This document shows, in pieces, positions 6,212 through 12,892 of a DNA stretch of 12,892 nucleotides. A model generated the notes under the pieces. It was not told the origin of the DNA, searched no databases, and worked only from the letters and a program-made list of their open reading frames with translations. Origin of the DNA: Flavicella sp037132785 (GTDB taxonomy: Bacteria; Bacteroidota; Bacteroidia; Flavobacteriales; Flavobacteriaceae); the NCBI RefSeq assembly GCF_037132785.1, contig NZ_JBAHZZ010000073.1, positions 1 to 12,892 on the forward strand. Reading direction: 5' to 3'. Each line of letters begins with the position of its first letter. Position 1 is the first letter of the stretch. Made by a program: the position numbers and the translations under genes.

Positions 6212-7390
6212 ATGAATTACATACTTTTTGATGGAGCGTCTCGTGATCGTCTTTTGCCGTTTACCTATACTCGTCCTGTGGCAGAAATTAGAATTGGAAT
6301 TCTTACAATAAAAGAAAAATGGGAGAAAATGCTAGGTGTTACTGTAACATATCTAACAGAAGAGTATTTACAGGATAAATTTCCAATCGTAGAATTTGAA
6401 GAAAATGTTTATATCGATGCCTCAGTGATTCCAAATGAAAAACTGATAGAGGAGATTCAATTTTTGTCAAAAAATCAAGCAGTAGTTTTTAAAGATCAGG
6501 TGATTGTTTTTTATGCATCTCAGTTTCAAGATGAAGTAGATTTTGACGATTATGAGTTGATTGAGTTTGAAAATGAAGTAGTTAAAATTGAAAAAAGCAT
6601 CGATATTTTTTCTAAAAACGCCAAAGTTATTGTTTCGGATTATAACTTACTCACACAGGATAGAATATCAGAAACTATTTCTGGGACTAATCAAATCTTG
6701 GGAATAGAGAATGTTTTTATAGAAAAAGGCGCAGTGGTGGAGTTTGTTACAATCAATGCTATTGAAGGACCTGTTTATATTGGTAAGGATGCATTGGTAA
6801 TGGAAGGTAGTATGCTGCGAGGACCTATCTCAATTGGTAAAAATTCCGTTGTGAAAATGGGGACAAAAATTTATGGAGGAACTACAGTAGGGCCTAAATG
6901 TACGGTAGGAGGAGAAATTAAAAACGTGGTGTTTTTTGGGTATTCTAATAAAGGGCATGAGGGTTATTTGGGGAATTCGGTAATAGGAGAGTTGTGTAAT
7001 TTTGGAGCGAATACAAATTGTTCTAATATGAAAAATAACCACAGTACAGTAAAGGTTTGGGATTATGAAGAATGTGGTTTTGTAGATTCTAACAGACAGT
7101 TTTGCGGTTTGTTTTTAGGAGATTATTCTAAGCTGGGAATTAATACGATGCTCAATACTGGGACTGTAGTGGGAATATCAACAAGTATTTTTGGTGCTGG
7201 TTTTCCTCCTAAGTTTATACCTTCTTTTAGTTGGGGAGTTGTAAATTCTAAGACCACTTATATCTTGGAAAAATCGATAAACGATGCAAAAAAAATGTGT
7301 GCTTTCAAAAATATAGAATTAGACGAAAAAGAGATAGAGATACTGAAAGAGGTATTTGAAATTTCTAGGAATTTTAGACAGGAATTTTAA
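6212..7390 (+). CDS. Alternative GlmU-type sugar nucleotidyltransferase / hexapeptide acetyltransferase
   Basis: A 392-residue protein of the Bacteroidetes GlmU-like family (the group modelled as alt_bact_glmU), thought to supply UDP-GlcNAc for peptidoglycan by acetylating glucosamine-1-phosphate and coupling it to UTP. The N-terminal half (to about 185) begins MNYILFDGASRDRLLPFTYT; it lacks the L-A-A-G-x-G-T-R-M loop of classical GlmU and has instead D-G-A-S-R-D-R-L-L-P-F-T, with R-P-V-A-E-I-R-I-G following. The C-terminal half (about 185-345) is a left-handed beta-helix of hexapeptide repeats. It contains K-G-H249-E-G-Y-L-G-N-S-V-I-G-E and N-F-G-A-N-T-N-C-S-N, which resemble the region around the catalytic His363 of E. 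coli GlmU. The gene is monocistronic, with a promoter element at 6188 and a shared terminator at 7393. Both activities are inferred from the family and not proven here. Confidence 0.88.
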   Translation: MNYILFDGASRDRLLPFTYTRPVAEIRIGILTIKEKWEKMLGVTVTYLTEEYLQDKFPIVEFEENVYIDASVIPNEKLIEEIQFLSKNQAVVFKDQVIVFYASQFQDEVDFDDYELIEFENEVVKIEKSIDIFSKNAKVIVSDYNLLTQDRISETISGTNQILGIENVFIEKGAVVEFVTINAIEGPVYIGKDALVMEGSMLRGPISIGKNSVVKMGTKIYGGTTVGPKCTVGGEIKNVVFFGYSNKGHEGYLGNSVIGELCNFGANTNCSNMKNNHSTVKVWDYEECGFVDSNRQFCGLFLGDYSKLGINTMLNTGTVVGISTSIFGAGFPPKFIPSFSWGVVNSKTTYILEKSINDAKKMCAFKNIELDEKEIEILKEVFEISRNFRQEF

Positions 7391-7392
7391 AG

Positions 7393-7428
7393 CATAAAAA
7401 AACCTTTCAACAGAAAGGTTTTTTTATG
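7393..7428. terminator. Bidirectional terminator between the GlmU-like and DUF1573 genes
   Basis: A perfect 16-bp inverted repeat with a 4-base loop: 7393-7408 (CATAAAAAAACCTTTC) and 7413-7428. The A-run in one arm and T-run in the other give a hairpin plus U-tract in both directions. It lies 2 bases after the GlmU-like stop and about 90 bases after the convergent DUF1573 stop, so it is primarily for the former but can serve both. Confidence 0.92.
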
Positions 7429-7518
7429 TGAGTTATTATATCAATTTTGTTTTTATGTGAAATAGGAATAAAAAGAAACGATTTAATACGTCATTTAAAT
7501 GTTAAAATGATATTATCT

Positions 7519-7929
7519 CTATTCGGTAAGTTTCAATACCTCTCCTTTAATTCTTAAAACTTTTTTTGGCTCATTTGCATTAGAAGTAAGTGTAATCGTT
7601 TTCGAAAATCTACCGACTCTACTTGTAGCATATTTTACTTTTATTTCTCCAGAGTCTCCTGGCATAATCGGTTCTTTGTTATATGTAGGAACCGTACATC
7701 CACAACTTCCTTTTGCGTTGGTAATAATTAATGGACTGTTACCCGTATTAACAAATTTAAAAACACGGTTTCCATCAGTGTTTTTATTTATTTTTCCATA
7801 ATCAATTACTTCCTCTTCAAATTTAAAATTAGGAGTATCGGTATCAAAGTCTTCAGTTGGCTCAGCTGTCTGTGCACTTATTGAAAACGCTGATATAAAT
7901 AACGTAATAGCAATTAATATTTTTTTCAT
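7519..7929 (-). CDS. DUF1573 secreted protein
   Basis: A 136-residue exported protein. Residues 1-19 form a classic signal peptide, MKKILIAITLFISAFSISA, with likely cleavage before Gln20. An acidic linker (E23-D31) follows, then a single immunoglobulin-like beta domain (about 34-134) typical of DUF1573: F-x-F-E-E-E-V-I-D-Y-G-K-I, N-T-G-N-S-P-L-I-I-T, the family hallmark G-S-C76-G-C78-T-V-P, and G-R-F-S-K-T-I-T-L-T-S-N-A. The function is unknown; the fold suggests periplasmic or surface protein binding. The two close cysteines are conserved in the family and could form a disulfide or bind a metal. The ATG at 7929 is preceded by a consensus promoter (7951-7979) and is divergent from valS. No membrane anchor or type IX sorting domain is seen. 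Confidence 0.92.
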   Translation of the reverse strand: MKKILIAITLFISAFSISAQTAEPTEDFDTDTPNFKFEEEVIDYGKINKNTDGNRVFKFVNTGNSPLIITNAKGSCGCTVPTYNKEPIMPGDSGEIKVKYATSRVGRFSKTITLTSNANEPKKVLRIKGEVLKLTE

Positions 7930-7950
7930 AATTTTAGTGTTTTACAATTA

Positions 7951-7979
7951 CAAATGTAAACATATTTTTGAGCTTACAA
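7951..7979 (-). promoter_or_regulatory. Promoter of the DUF1573 gene
   Basis: On the minus strand TTG (7979-7977), an 18-base spacer, then TACATTTG (7958-7951) matches the Bacteroidetes consensus. The -7 element is 22 bases from the start codon. Confidence 0.82.
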
Positions 7980-7992
7980 AATAATAGGTTTG

Positions 7993-8008
7993 TTAACTTT
8001 TTAGTTAA
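7993..8008. promoter_or_regulatory. Inverted repeat between the divergent DUF1573 and valS promoters
   Basis: TTAACT (7993-7998) and AGTTAA (8003-8008) form a perfect 6-bp inverted repeat with a TTTT spacer. It ends 12 bases before the valS -7 element and covers its expected -33 region, while lying 13 bases upstream of the DUF1573 -33 TTG. A binding site affecting one or both promoters is possible, but in such A/T-rich DNA chance is also plausible. Confidence 0.3.
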
Positions 8009-8020
8009 AATAGATAATTG

Positions 8021-8028
8021 TACTTTTG
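8021..8028 (+). promoter_or_regulatory. Promoter -7 element of valS
   Basis: TACTTTTG exactly fits TAnnTTTG and is followed by CC. No well-spaced TTG is present (the nearest is at 7990-7992, 28 bases away), so the -33 half is poor. The leader of about 60 bases holds a small hairpin (AAAAGTC 8040-8046 / GACTTTT 8052-8058). No T-box motif is seen. Confidence 0.65.
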
Positions 8029-8094
8029 CCATCACTAAAAAAAGTCGTTGTGACTTTTACAAAAAGCAGATAATTAATTACAACTCATTTCTAG

Positions 8095-10722
8095 ATGATT
8101 CCAAATAAATACAACCCAGAAAACGTAGAAGATAAATGGTATAGCTATTGGATGGAGAATGGATATTTTCATTCAATTCCTAATGAAAAAGAGGCTTATA
8201 CAATTGTCATTCCTCCACCAAATGTTACTGGAGTTTTACATATGGGACATATGTTGAACAATACCATTCAGGATGTTTTAATTCGTCGTGCTCGTTTAAA
8301 AGGTTTTAATGCTTGTTGGGTGCCAGGAACTGATCATGCGTCTATCGCTACAGAAGCTAAAGTAGTTGCAAAATTAAAAGAAGAAGGAATCAATAAGGAG
8401 GATCTAACTCGTGATGAATTTTTAAAACATGCTTGGGAATGGACTGATAAACACGGGGGGCTAATTTTAGAGCAATTAAAGAAATTAGGAGCTTCTTGTG
8501 ATTGGGATCGTACGGCGTTTACTTTAGATAATAATTTAAGTGAATCCGTTTCTAAAGTATTTGTCGATTTATTTAAAAAAGGATTGATTTATCGTGGATA
8601 TAGAATGGTAAACTGGGATCCTGAAGCAAAAACAACCTTGTCTGATGAAGAGGTAGAATTTGTTGAAAAGCAGGGTAACTTATTTTATATCAACTATCAA
8701 ATTGAAGGATCTGAAGAAACAATTACTATTGCCACTACACGACCTGAAACTTTGTTAGGAGATACAGCCATTTGTATCAATCCAACAGATGAGCGTTTTT
8801 CTCATTTAAAAGGAAAGAAAGTAATTGTACCTATTTGTAATAGAGTAATTCCTATTATTGAGGATGAATATGTTGATTTAGAATTTGGTACAGGTTGTTT
8901 AAAAATTACACCTGCTCATGATCAAAACGATAAACTAATTGGAGAAAAACACGGCTTAGAAGTAATAGATATTTTAAATGACGACGGTTCTTTAAACTCT
9001 TTAGGGTTGCATTATGAAGGAAAAGATCGTTTTGTAGTAAGAAAAGAGATAGCAAAGGAATTAGAAGCGTCTGGGGCATTAGTGAAAACGGAAAAACATC
9101 TGCATAAAGTTGGTATTTCGGAAAGAACAAAAGCTGTTATTGAGCCTAAAACTTCTGTACAATGGTTCCTTAAAATGGAAGATATTGTAAAACCAGCCTT
9201 AGATGCGGTTTTAAAAGATGAGGATATTAAATTTTATCCAAAACATTATAATAGTACTTATAAATACTGGTTAGAAAACATTCGTGATTGGAATATTTCT
9301 CGTCAGTTATGGTGGGGACACCAAATACCTGCTTATTTCTACGGGGAAGGTTTGGAAGATTATGTAGTTGCAGAATCTAAAGAAGAAGCATTAGAAAAAG
9401 CCAAAACAGTTACGGGAAATACTACTTTAAAGTTAGACGACCTCAAACAGGATCCAGATGCTTTGGATACTTGGTTCTCTTCTTGGTTATGGCCGATATC
9501 GCTGTTTGACGGAATTAATAACCCTGATAATGAAGAGTTTAAATATTATTACCCAACAAATGATTTGGTTACAGGTCCAGATATTATTTTCTTTTGGGTG
9601 GCTCGTATGATATTTGCTGGGTATGAATTTGCCGATGCAAAACCATTTAGTAATGTTTATTTTACTGGTATCGTAAGAGACAAGCAACGCAGAAAAATGT
9701 CTAAATCCCTTGGGAACTCGCCGGATCCAATTAAGTTAATGAAAAAATACGGTGCAGATGGAGTTCGAACAGGCTTGTTGTTAAGTGCTGCCGCAGGAAA
9801 CGATTTGTTATTTGATGAAGACCTATGTGAACAAGGACGTAATTTTTCAAGTAAAGTGTGGAATGCTTTCCGTTTGATAAATGGTTGGAAAGTTTCTGAA
9901 ACTATAGATCAGCCAGAATCGTCTAAAATAGCGATCGCTTGGTATACAGCTAAATTTCAAAAAGCATTGGTTGAAATAGAAAAATCTTTTGAGCAATATA
10001 GAATTTCTGAAGCTTTGATGACGATTTATAAGTTGATTTATGATGATTTTTCTTCTTGGTTCTTAGAGATGGTTAAACCTGGTTACCAACAACCTATTGA
10101 TGTGATTACATACAAAGCAGCCATCGTTTGTTTAGAAGATAACTTGAAGGTTTTACATCCTTATATGCCTTTCTTAACGGAAGAAATTTGGCAGTTTATT
10201 GCTAAAAGAACTCCAGAGCAGGCTTTAATTATTTCTGAATATCCAGAATTGGTTTCTTTTGATGAAAAAATTATTACTGATTTTGAATTTGCTTCTGAAG
10301 TGATTTCTGGGATTAGAAAAATCAGAAAAGATAAAAATATCAGTTTTAAAGAGACTATCGAAATATTTGTATTGGATAATGAAAAAGTGAGTGAAACTTT
10401 TAATACAGTAATTGAAAAATTAGGAAATACATCAAAAATTGAAAATATAGAAGCTGCTGTAGACGGTGCTTTGAGTTTTAGAATAAAATCGAATGAATAT
10501 TTTATTCCAGTTTCGGGTGCTATTAATGTAGAAGAGGAAATCGCTAAGTTAACAGAAGAGTTAAAATATACGAAAGGGTTTTTAAAATCTGTTCAGAAAA
10601 AATTAAGCAATGAGCGTTTTGTAAACAATGCACCAGAAAAGGTAATTGTGATAGAACGTAATAAAGAAGCAGATGCTTTGGCAAAAATAGAAACATTAAA
10701 AGCTAGTTTGGCAACTTTATAG
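8095..10722 (+). CDS. valS: Valyl-tRNA synthetase
   Basis: Cytosolic class Ia enzyme that charges tRNA-Val, of 875 residues, normal for bacteria. The Rossmann catalytic domain carries P-P-P-N-V-T-G-V-L-H49-M-G-H52 (the HIGH motif) and K534-M-S-K-S538 (KMSKS). The inserted CP1 editing domain (about 190-340), which hydrolyses Thr-tRNA-Val, keeps the T-T-R-P-E-T-L-L-G-D-T threonine-rich segment and G-T-G-C-L-K-I-T-P-A-H-D. The anticodon-binding helical domain follows (about 600-760), and the chain ends with the ValS coiled-coil arm (about 810-875, starting E-E-E-I-A-K-L-T-E-E-L-K). The start at 8095 gives the family N-terminus MIPNKYNPENVEDKWYSYW. No terminator separates it from the methyltransferase gene 58 bases downstream, so the two may be cotranscribed. 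Confidence 0.97.
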   Translation: MIPNKYNPENVEDKWYSYWMENGYFHSIPNEKEAYTIVIPPPNVTGVLHMGHMLNNTIQDVLIRRARLKGFNACWVPGTDHASIATEAKVVAKLKEEGINKEDLTRDEFLKHAWEWTDKHGGLILEQLKKLGASCDWDRTAFTLDNNLSESVSKVFVDLFKKGLIYRGYRMVNWDPEAKTTLSDEEVEFVEKQGNLFYINYQIEGSEETITIATTRPETLLGDTAICINPTDERFSHLKGKKVIVPICNRVIPIIEDEYVDLEFGTGCLKITPAHDQNDKLIGEKHGLEVIDILNDDGSLNSLGLHYEGKDRFVVRKEIAKELEASGALVKTEKHLHKVGISERTKAVIEPKTSVQWFLKMEDIVKPALDAVLKDEDIKFYPKHYNSTYKYWLENIRDWNISRQLWWGHQIPAYFYGEGLEDYVVAESKEEALEKAKTVTGNTTLKLDDLKQDPDALDTWFSSWLWPISLFDGINNPDNEEFKYYYPTNDLVTGPDIIFFWVARMIFAGYEFADAKPFSNVYFTGIVRDKQRRKMSKSLGNSPDPIKLMKKYGADGVRTGLLLSAAAGNDLLFDEDLCEQGRNFSSKVWNAFRLINGWKVSETIDQPESSKIAIAWYTAKFQKALVEIEKSFEQYRISEALMTIYKLIYDDFSSWFLEMVKPGYQQPIDVITYKAAIVCLEDNLKVLHPYMPFLTEEIWQFIAKRTPEQALIISEYPELVSFDEKIITDFEFASEVISGIRKIRKDKNISFKETIEIFVLDNEKVSETFNTVIEKLGNTSKIENIEAAVDGALSFRIKSNEYFIPVSGAINVEEEIAKLTEELKYTKGFLKSVQKKLSNERFVNNAPEKVIVIERNKEADALAKIETLKASLATL

Positions 10723-10780
10723 AAATTGACAATTTTACAACACAGTTAAACAATTACTCTATTTAAACAATCATACTATT

Positions 10781-11935
10781 ATGAGTACATTTAATACCTT
10801 TTCAGAAGTAATACAAACAAGTATCACCACTGATGATTTTGTAAAAATCACCTTAAGTAAACCTTTGCGTAAAAACGATGGACTAAGAAATGTTTATGTT
10901 CGTTTGGTATTGATTCAAGAAGAAGTGAAAATGTCTTTTACCTATCACTATAAAACAAATGATCAAGTAAAAAATTACGGAGTTGCGGAAGGCATTGAAG
11001 TATTACAAGAATTTTTATTAACAATATTTAGAACTGCAGTTGTTTTTACTTTAAAAGAAGATTTACAGGTTTTTGTTTCAAAAAATAAAGTTGTTTCCTA
11101 TAGAAACGGAGCTCCTAGTTTTACAAATAAACCTCCAGTTTCTCATGATAAGCCAAAAGAGAGAAGAGCAGATATGGGAGCGTATCTTCGTTTTTTAGGT
11201 GTAACAGATGCTGAGAATAATGTGATACCTAAAATGGCAGATAAGTTTCGCCAAATTAACAAATACCTTGAAATTATGGAAGGGTTAATTTCAAATGCGA
11301 AATTACCTAAACATATTCAAATTGTTGATATGGGCTCAGGTAAAGGTTATTTAACCTTTGCTTTGTATGATTATTTAGTTGTACAAAGAAAAATGGATGT
11401 CACTATCACAGGAATTGAGTTACGTCAAGAATTGGTTGATTATTGTAATGGTGTTGCTGAGAAATGTGAGTTTGAAAACTTAAAATTTGAATGTAAACCA
11501 ATTCAAGAATACTCAAATAAAAAAATTGATATTTTAATTGCCTTACACGCCTGTGATACTGCTACCGATGATGCAATTACCAAAGGTATTGTTGCCAAAG
11601 CGGGCTTGATAGTTTGTGCGCCTTGTTGCCATAAACAAATTCGTCAATCATTAAAAGGCAAGGAACAAGAGAATCCAATTTTAAGATATGGTATTTTTAA
11701 GGAGCGCCAGTATGAAATGGTAACCGATACCATTCGTGCTTTGATTTTAGAGAAAAGACATTATCAAACAAAAATATTTGAATTCGTTTCTAATGAACAT
11801 ACACGTAAAAATGTGATGTTGGTAGCTACAAAATCAAATAAAGAGATTGATGAAAAAGCACTAAATAAAAAGATCGAAGGAATTAAAGATGCTTATGGTA
11901 TTGACGAACATTATTTAGAGACTCAGATTCATTAA
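10781..11935 (+). CDS. Class I SAM-dependent methyltransferase (Methyltransf_32 type), substrate unknown
   Basis: A 384-residue predicted cytosolic methyltransferase. Residues 1-120 are an unassigned N-terminal domain. A conserved bridge follows: H-D-K-P-K-E-R, then Y-L-R-F-L-G-V-T-D and M-A-D-K-F-R-Q-I-N-K-Y. The Rossmann catalytic domain has SAM-binding motif I V-D183-M-G-S-G-K-G-Y-L, the acidic end of strand 2 in G-I-E213-L-R, A-L-H256-A-C-D-T-A-T-D, and the family signature C279-A-P-C-C-H-K-Q. These marks fit the family that includes eukaryotic GSTCD-like proteins, whose substrate is unsettled. The stop codon overlaps the trmL start by one base (TAATG), indicating translational coupling; with valS upstream, an RNA substrate is a reasonable but unproven guess. 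No clear promoter is seen in the 58-base gap before it. Confidence 0.85.
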   Translation: MSTFNTFSEVIQTSITTDDFVKITLSKPLRKNDGLRNVYVRLVLIQEEVKMSFTYHYKTNDQVKNYGVAEGIEVLQEFLLTIFRTAVVFTLKEDLQVFVSKNKVVSYRNGAPSFTNKPPVSHDKPKERRADMGAYLRFLGVTDAENNVIPKMADKFRQINKYLEIMEGLISNAKLPKHIQIVDMGSGKGYLTFALYDYLVVQRKMDVTITGIELRQELVDYCNGVAEKCEFENLKFECKPIQEYSNKKIDILIALHACDTATDDAITKGIVAKAGLIVCAPCCHKQIRQSLKGKEQENPILRYGIFKERQYEMVTDTIRALILEKRHYQTKIFEFVSNEHTRKNVMLVATKSNKEIDEKALNKKIEGIKDAYGIDEHYLETQIH

Positions 11936-12399
11936 TGAAAAAAATTAATTTTAATATTGTTTTGGTAAATCCTCAAATTCCAAATAATACTGGGAATATT
12001 GGGCGTTTGTGTGTGGGGAGTTTAAGTCGATTGCATTTGGTAAAACCTTTGGGCTTTGAAATAACTGACAGTAGAGTAAAACGTGCTGGATTGGATTATT
12101 GGAGTGATTTAGATTTAACGTATCATAATAATTTCGAGGAGTTGGTTTCTAGTATTCCGAATATGCCTCGTGTTTTCTTTTTTACAACACGTGCAAAACA
12201 AACGTATTACGATATAAATTATCAAGAGGGAGATTGGCTTGTTTTTGGTAGAGAAGCTGATGGTTTGCCTCAAGAAGTTATAGATACTTATACAAATCAA
12301 TGTGTAAAAATTCCGTTTTCTGGAAAAGTAAGAAGTTTTAATTTAGGAAATGCAGTGGCAATGGCTTTGGGAGAAGGATTGCGTCAACTTGATTTATAA
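11935..12399 (+). CDS. trmL: tRNA (cytidine(34)-2'-O)-methyltransferase TrmL
   Basis: SPOUT-class RNA methyltransferase of 154 residues, the minimal single-domain size of TrmL, which 2'-O-methylates the wobble C34 or cmnm5U34 of tRNA-Leu isoacceptors as a dimer. Visible SPOUT features are N-P-Q-I-P-N-N-T-G-N-I-G-R24 (motif 1), L-V-F-G-R-E-A-D-G-L-P (102-112, motif 2) and I-P-F-S-G-K-V-R-S-F-N-L-G-N-A-V-A (126-142, motif 3), which together form the knotted SAM site. The start is the ATG at 11935, overlapping the preceding stop by one base. It is the last gene of the probable valS / methyltransferase / trmL transcript. I see no hairpin terminator after it. Confidence 0.93.
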   Translation: MKKINFNIVLVNPQIPNNTGNIGRLCVGSLSRLHLVKPLGFEITDSRVKRAGLDYWSDLDLTYHNNFEELVSSIPNMPRVFFFTTRAKQTYYDINYQEGDWLVFGREADGLPQEVIDTYTNQCVKIPFSGKVRSFNLGNAVAMALGEGLRQLDL

Positions 12400-12587
12400 T
12401 AAGATTACAATCCCGTCCTAAAGGCATATAAAAAAGCAAAAAACAGAGAGCGAATTTAAAGTATCTCAAATTATGTATTATACTGATATAGGTTGCCCTT
12501 TTTTTGTTGTTACCGCAAAGTTATTTCCAATTTTTTTTATGGCTTTTTAGTTAGCCAAACAAATTAGAATAACTTTTCTACGAGTTC

Positions 12588-12770
12588 TCAAGTTAGTAAA
12601 AAAATCAAATATTTTTTATTTCTTTTATAAGATTTGTATTCAATATTAGGGTTTAAGTGTACATCATTAGGTTTTCTAAGGTTTAGACTAAAGTGTGGTC
12701 TCAAACCTCCATTCAATAACTTAAGACCGTTGCAAGGTACATGACAAAAATAAAGATCCAAACTTAGGTT
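12588..12770 (-). other. Start-less 60-codon open frame, possible relic or part of a structured element
   Basis: On the minus strand, the frame between an in-frame TAA at 12773-12771 and the TGA at 12590-12588 is open for 60 codons and has no ATG. Its translation is not the low-complexity Lys/Phe/Ile mix typical of A/T-rich noncoding DNA. It includes D-L-Y-F-C-H-V-P-C-N-G-L-K-L-L-N-G-G-L and R-P-H-F-S-L-N-L-R-K-P-N-D-V-H-L-N-P. I do not recognise the family. It may be the remains of a gene or a chance reading through a conserved repeat or RNA. Confidence 0.25.
12679..12708. repeat. Imperfect inverted repeat (hairpin)
   Basis: AGGTTTAGAC (12679-12688) pairs fully with GTCTCAAACCT (12698-12708) if one C bulges, leaving a 9-base loop. 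The right arm can pair instead with TTAAGACC at 12721-12728 (GGTCTCAA against it, one mismatch), so two mutually exclusive stems are possible. No T-run follows, so it is not an ordinary terminator. Confidence 0.5.
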
Positions 12771-12811
12771 TTATATCATTGTTTGTTAGCTTATTAAGGC
12801 GTATATTTAAG

Positions 12812-12841
12812 TTGTGAAACTACAAATAACACCTACTTTTG
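12812..12841 (+). promoter_or_regulatory. Consensus promoter reading off the right edge
   Basis: TTG at 12812-12814, a 19-base spacer and TACTTTTG at 12834-12841 fit the Bacteroidetes consensus as well as the rpmH promoter does. Transcription would begin near 12848. The last 50 bases contain no ATG, so the gene it serves starts beyond the window with a leader of at least 45 bases. Confidence 0.82.
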
Positions 12842-12892
12842 CAGATAGCATTTGTGACTTACGTACAAGAAAGATAAAAGCTACATTTTTTA

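Larger units (their letters stand above)
12400..12811. other. Gene-free region after trmL with inverted repeats
   Basis: No complete gene is recognisable. The region contains GATTACAATCCCGTCCTAAA at 12404-12423, which resembles fragments I associate with dispersed flavobacterial repeats (weak memory only); a TAACTTTG on the minus strand at 12523-12516 that fits a -7 element but has no matching TTG; a GGCT/AGCC hairpin at 12541-12556; a start-less open frame at 12588-12770; and the paired repeats near 12679-12728. No Rho-independent terminator for trmL is evident. Confidence 0.5.

Noticed and set aside
6201..6215. Four-codon mini-ORF (ATG 6201) overlapping the GlmU-like start
   Set aside because: Too short to support, and it begins at or near the expected transcription start, so it is probably chance.
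6830..7042. Minus-strand open frame of 70 codons
   Set aside because: It lies antisense to the hexapeptide-repeat region of the GlmU-like gene and shows no family features.
8029..8094. T-box riboswitch in the valS leader
   Set aside because: The leader is only about 60 bases and lacks the T-box consensus and any terminator, and T-boxes are not usual in this phylum.
8906..9687. Two minus-strand open frames of 66-74 codons
   Set aside because: Both are antisense to valS, have no promoter and look like nothing known.
12115..12300. Minus-strand open frame of 61 codons
   Set aside because: It is antisense to trmL; its composition reflects the A/T-rich complement of a real gene.
1..12892. CRISPR array, tRNA, rRNA, prophage or a defence/biosynthetic cluster
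   Set aside because: No regularly spaced repeats, no cloverleaf or rRNA segments and no such genes were seen. Apart from the left edge, the window is housekeeping DNA.

Overview
The window looks like chromosomal DNA of a low-GC member of the Bacteroidetes, most likely a flavobacterium (family Flavobacteriaceae). The grounds are: promoters of the TTG-N18/19-TAnnTTTG type; A/T-rich leaders with no Shine-Dalgarno sequence before the start codons; a carbamoyl-phosphate synthase large subunit lacking the C-terminal allosteric domain; the alternative GlmU-like protein; and a secreted DUF1573 protein. The genus cannot be fixed from the sequence alone.

Layout from left to right. Positions 1-297 hold accessory DNA on the minus strand: the 5' end of an IS1595-type transposase that runs off the left edge, directly abutting a DUF4268 gene cut to about 40 codons. 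This suggests that the element inserted into the DUF4268 gene. Then come htpG (minus, Hsp90 chaperone) with a strong terminator and an unusually patterned upstream region; the short rpmH gene (ribosomal protein L34, 53 codons) with a textbook promoter and terminator; carB (plus); an alternative GlmU-type nucleotidyltransferase/acetyltransferase gene (plus); a DUF1573 secreted-protein gene (minus), which shares a bidirectional terminator with the GlmU-like gene; and valS (plus), divergent from the DUF1573 gene. valS is followed by an uncharacterised SAM-dependent methyltransferase gene and trmL, which overlap by one base.

The last 490 bases have no convincing gene. They hold a start-less 60-codon open frame on the minus strand, overlapping inverted repeats, and at 12812-12841 a near-consensus promoter reading out of the window.

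Most of the content is core housekeeping: protein folding (HtpG), ribosome assembly (L34), carbamoyl phosphate for pyrimidines and arginine (CarB), UDP-GlcNAc supply for the cell wall (GlmU-like), tRNA charging (ValS) and tRNA wobble methylation (TrmL). I found no clear new multi-gene system. The items most worth checking are the disrupted DUF4268 locus, the paired 15-bp repeats and 16-bp palindrome upstream of htpG, the uncharacterised methyltransferase coupled to trmL, and the structured gene-free DNA after trmL.
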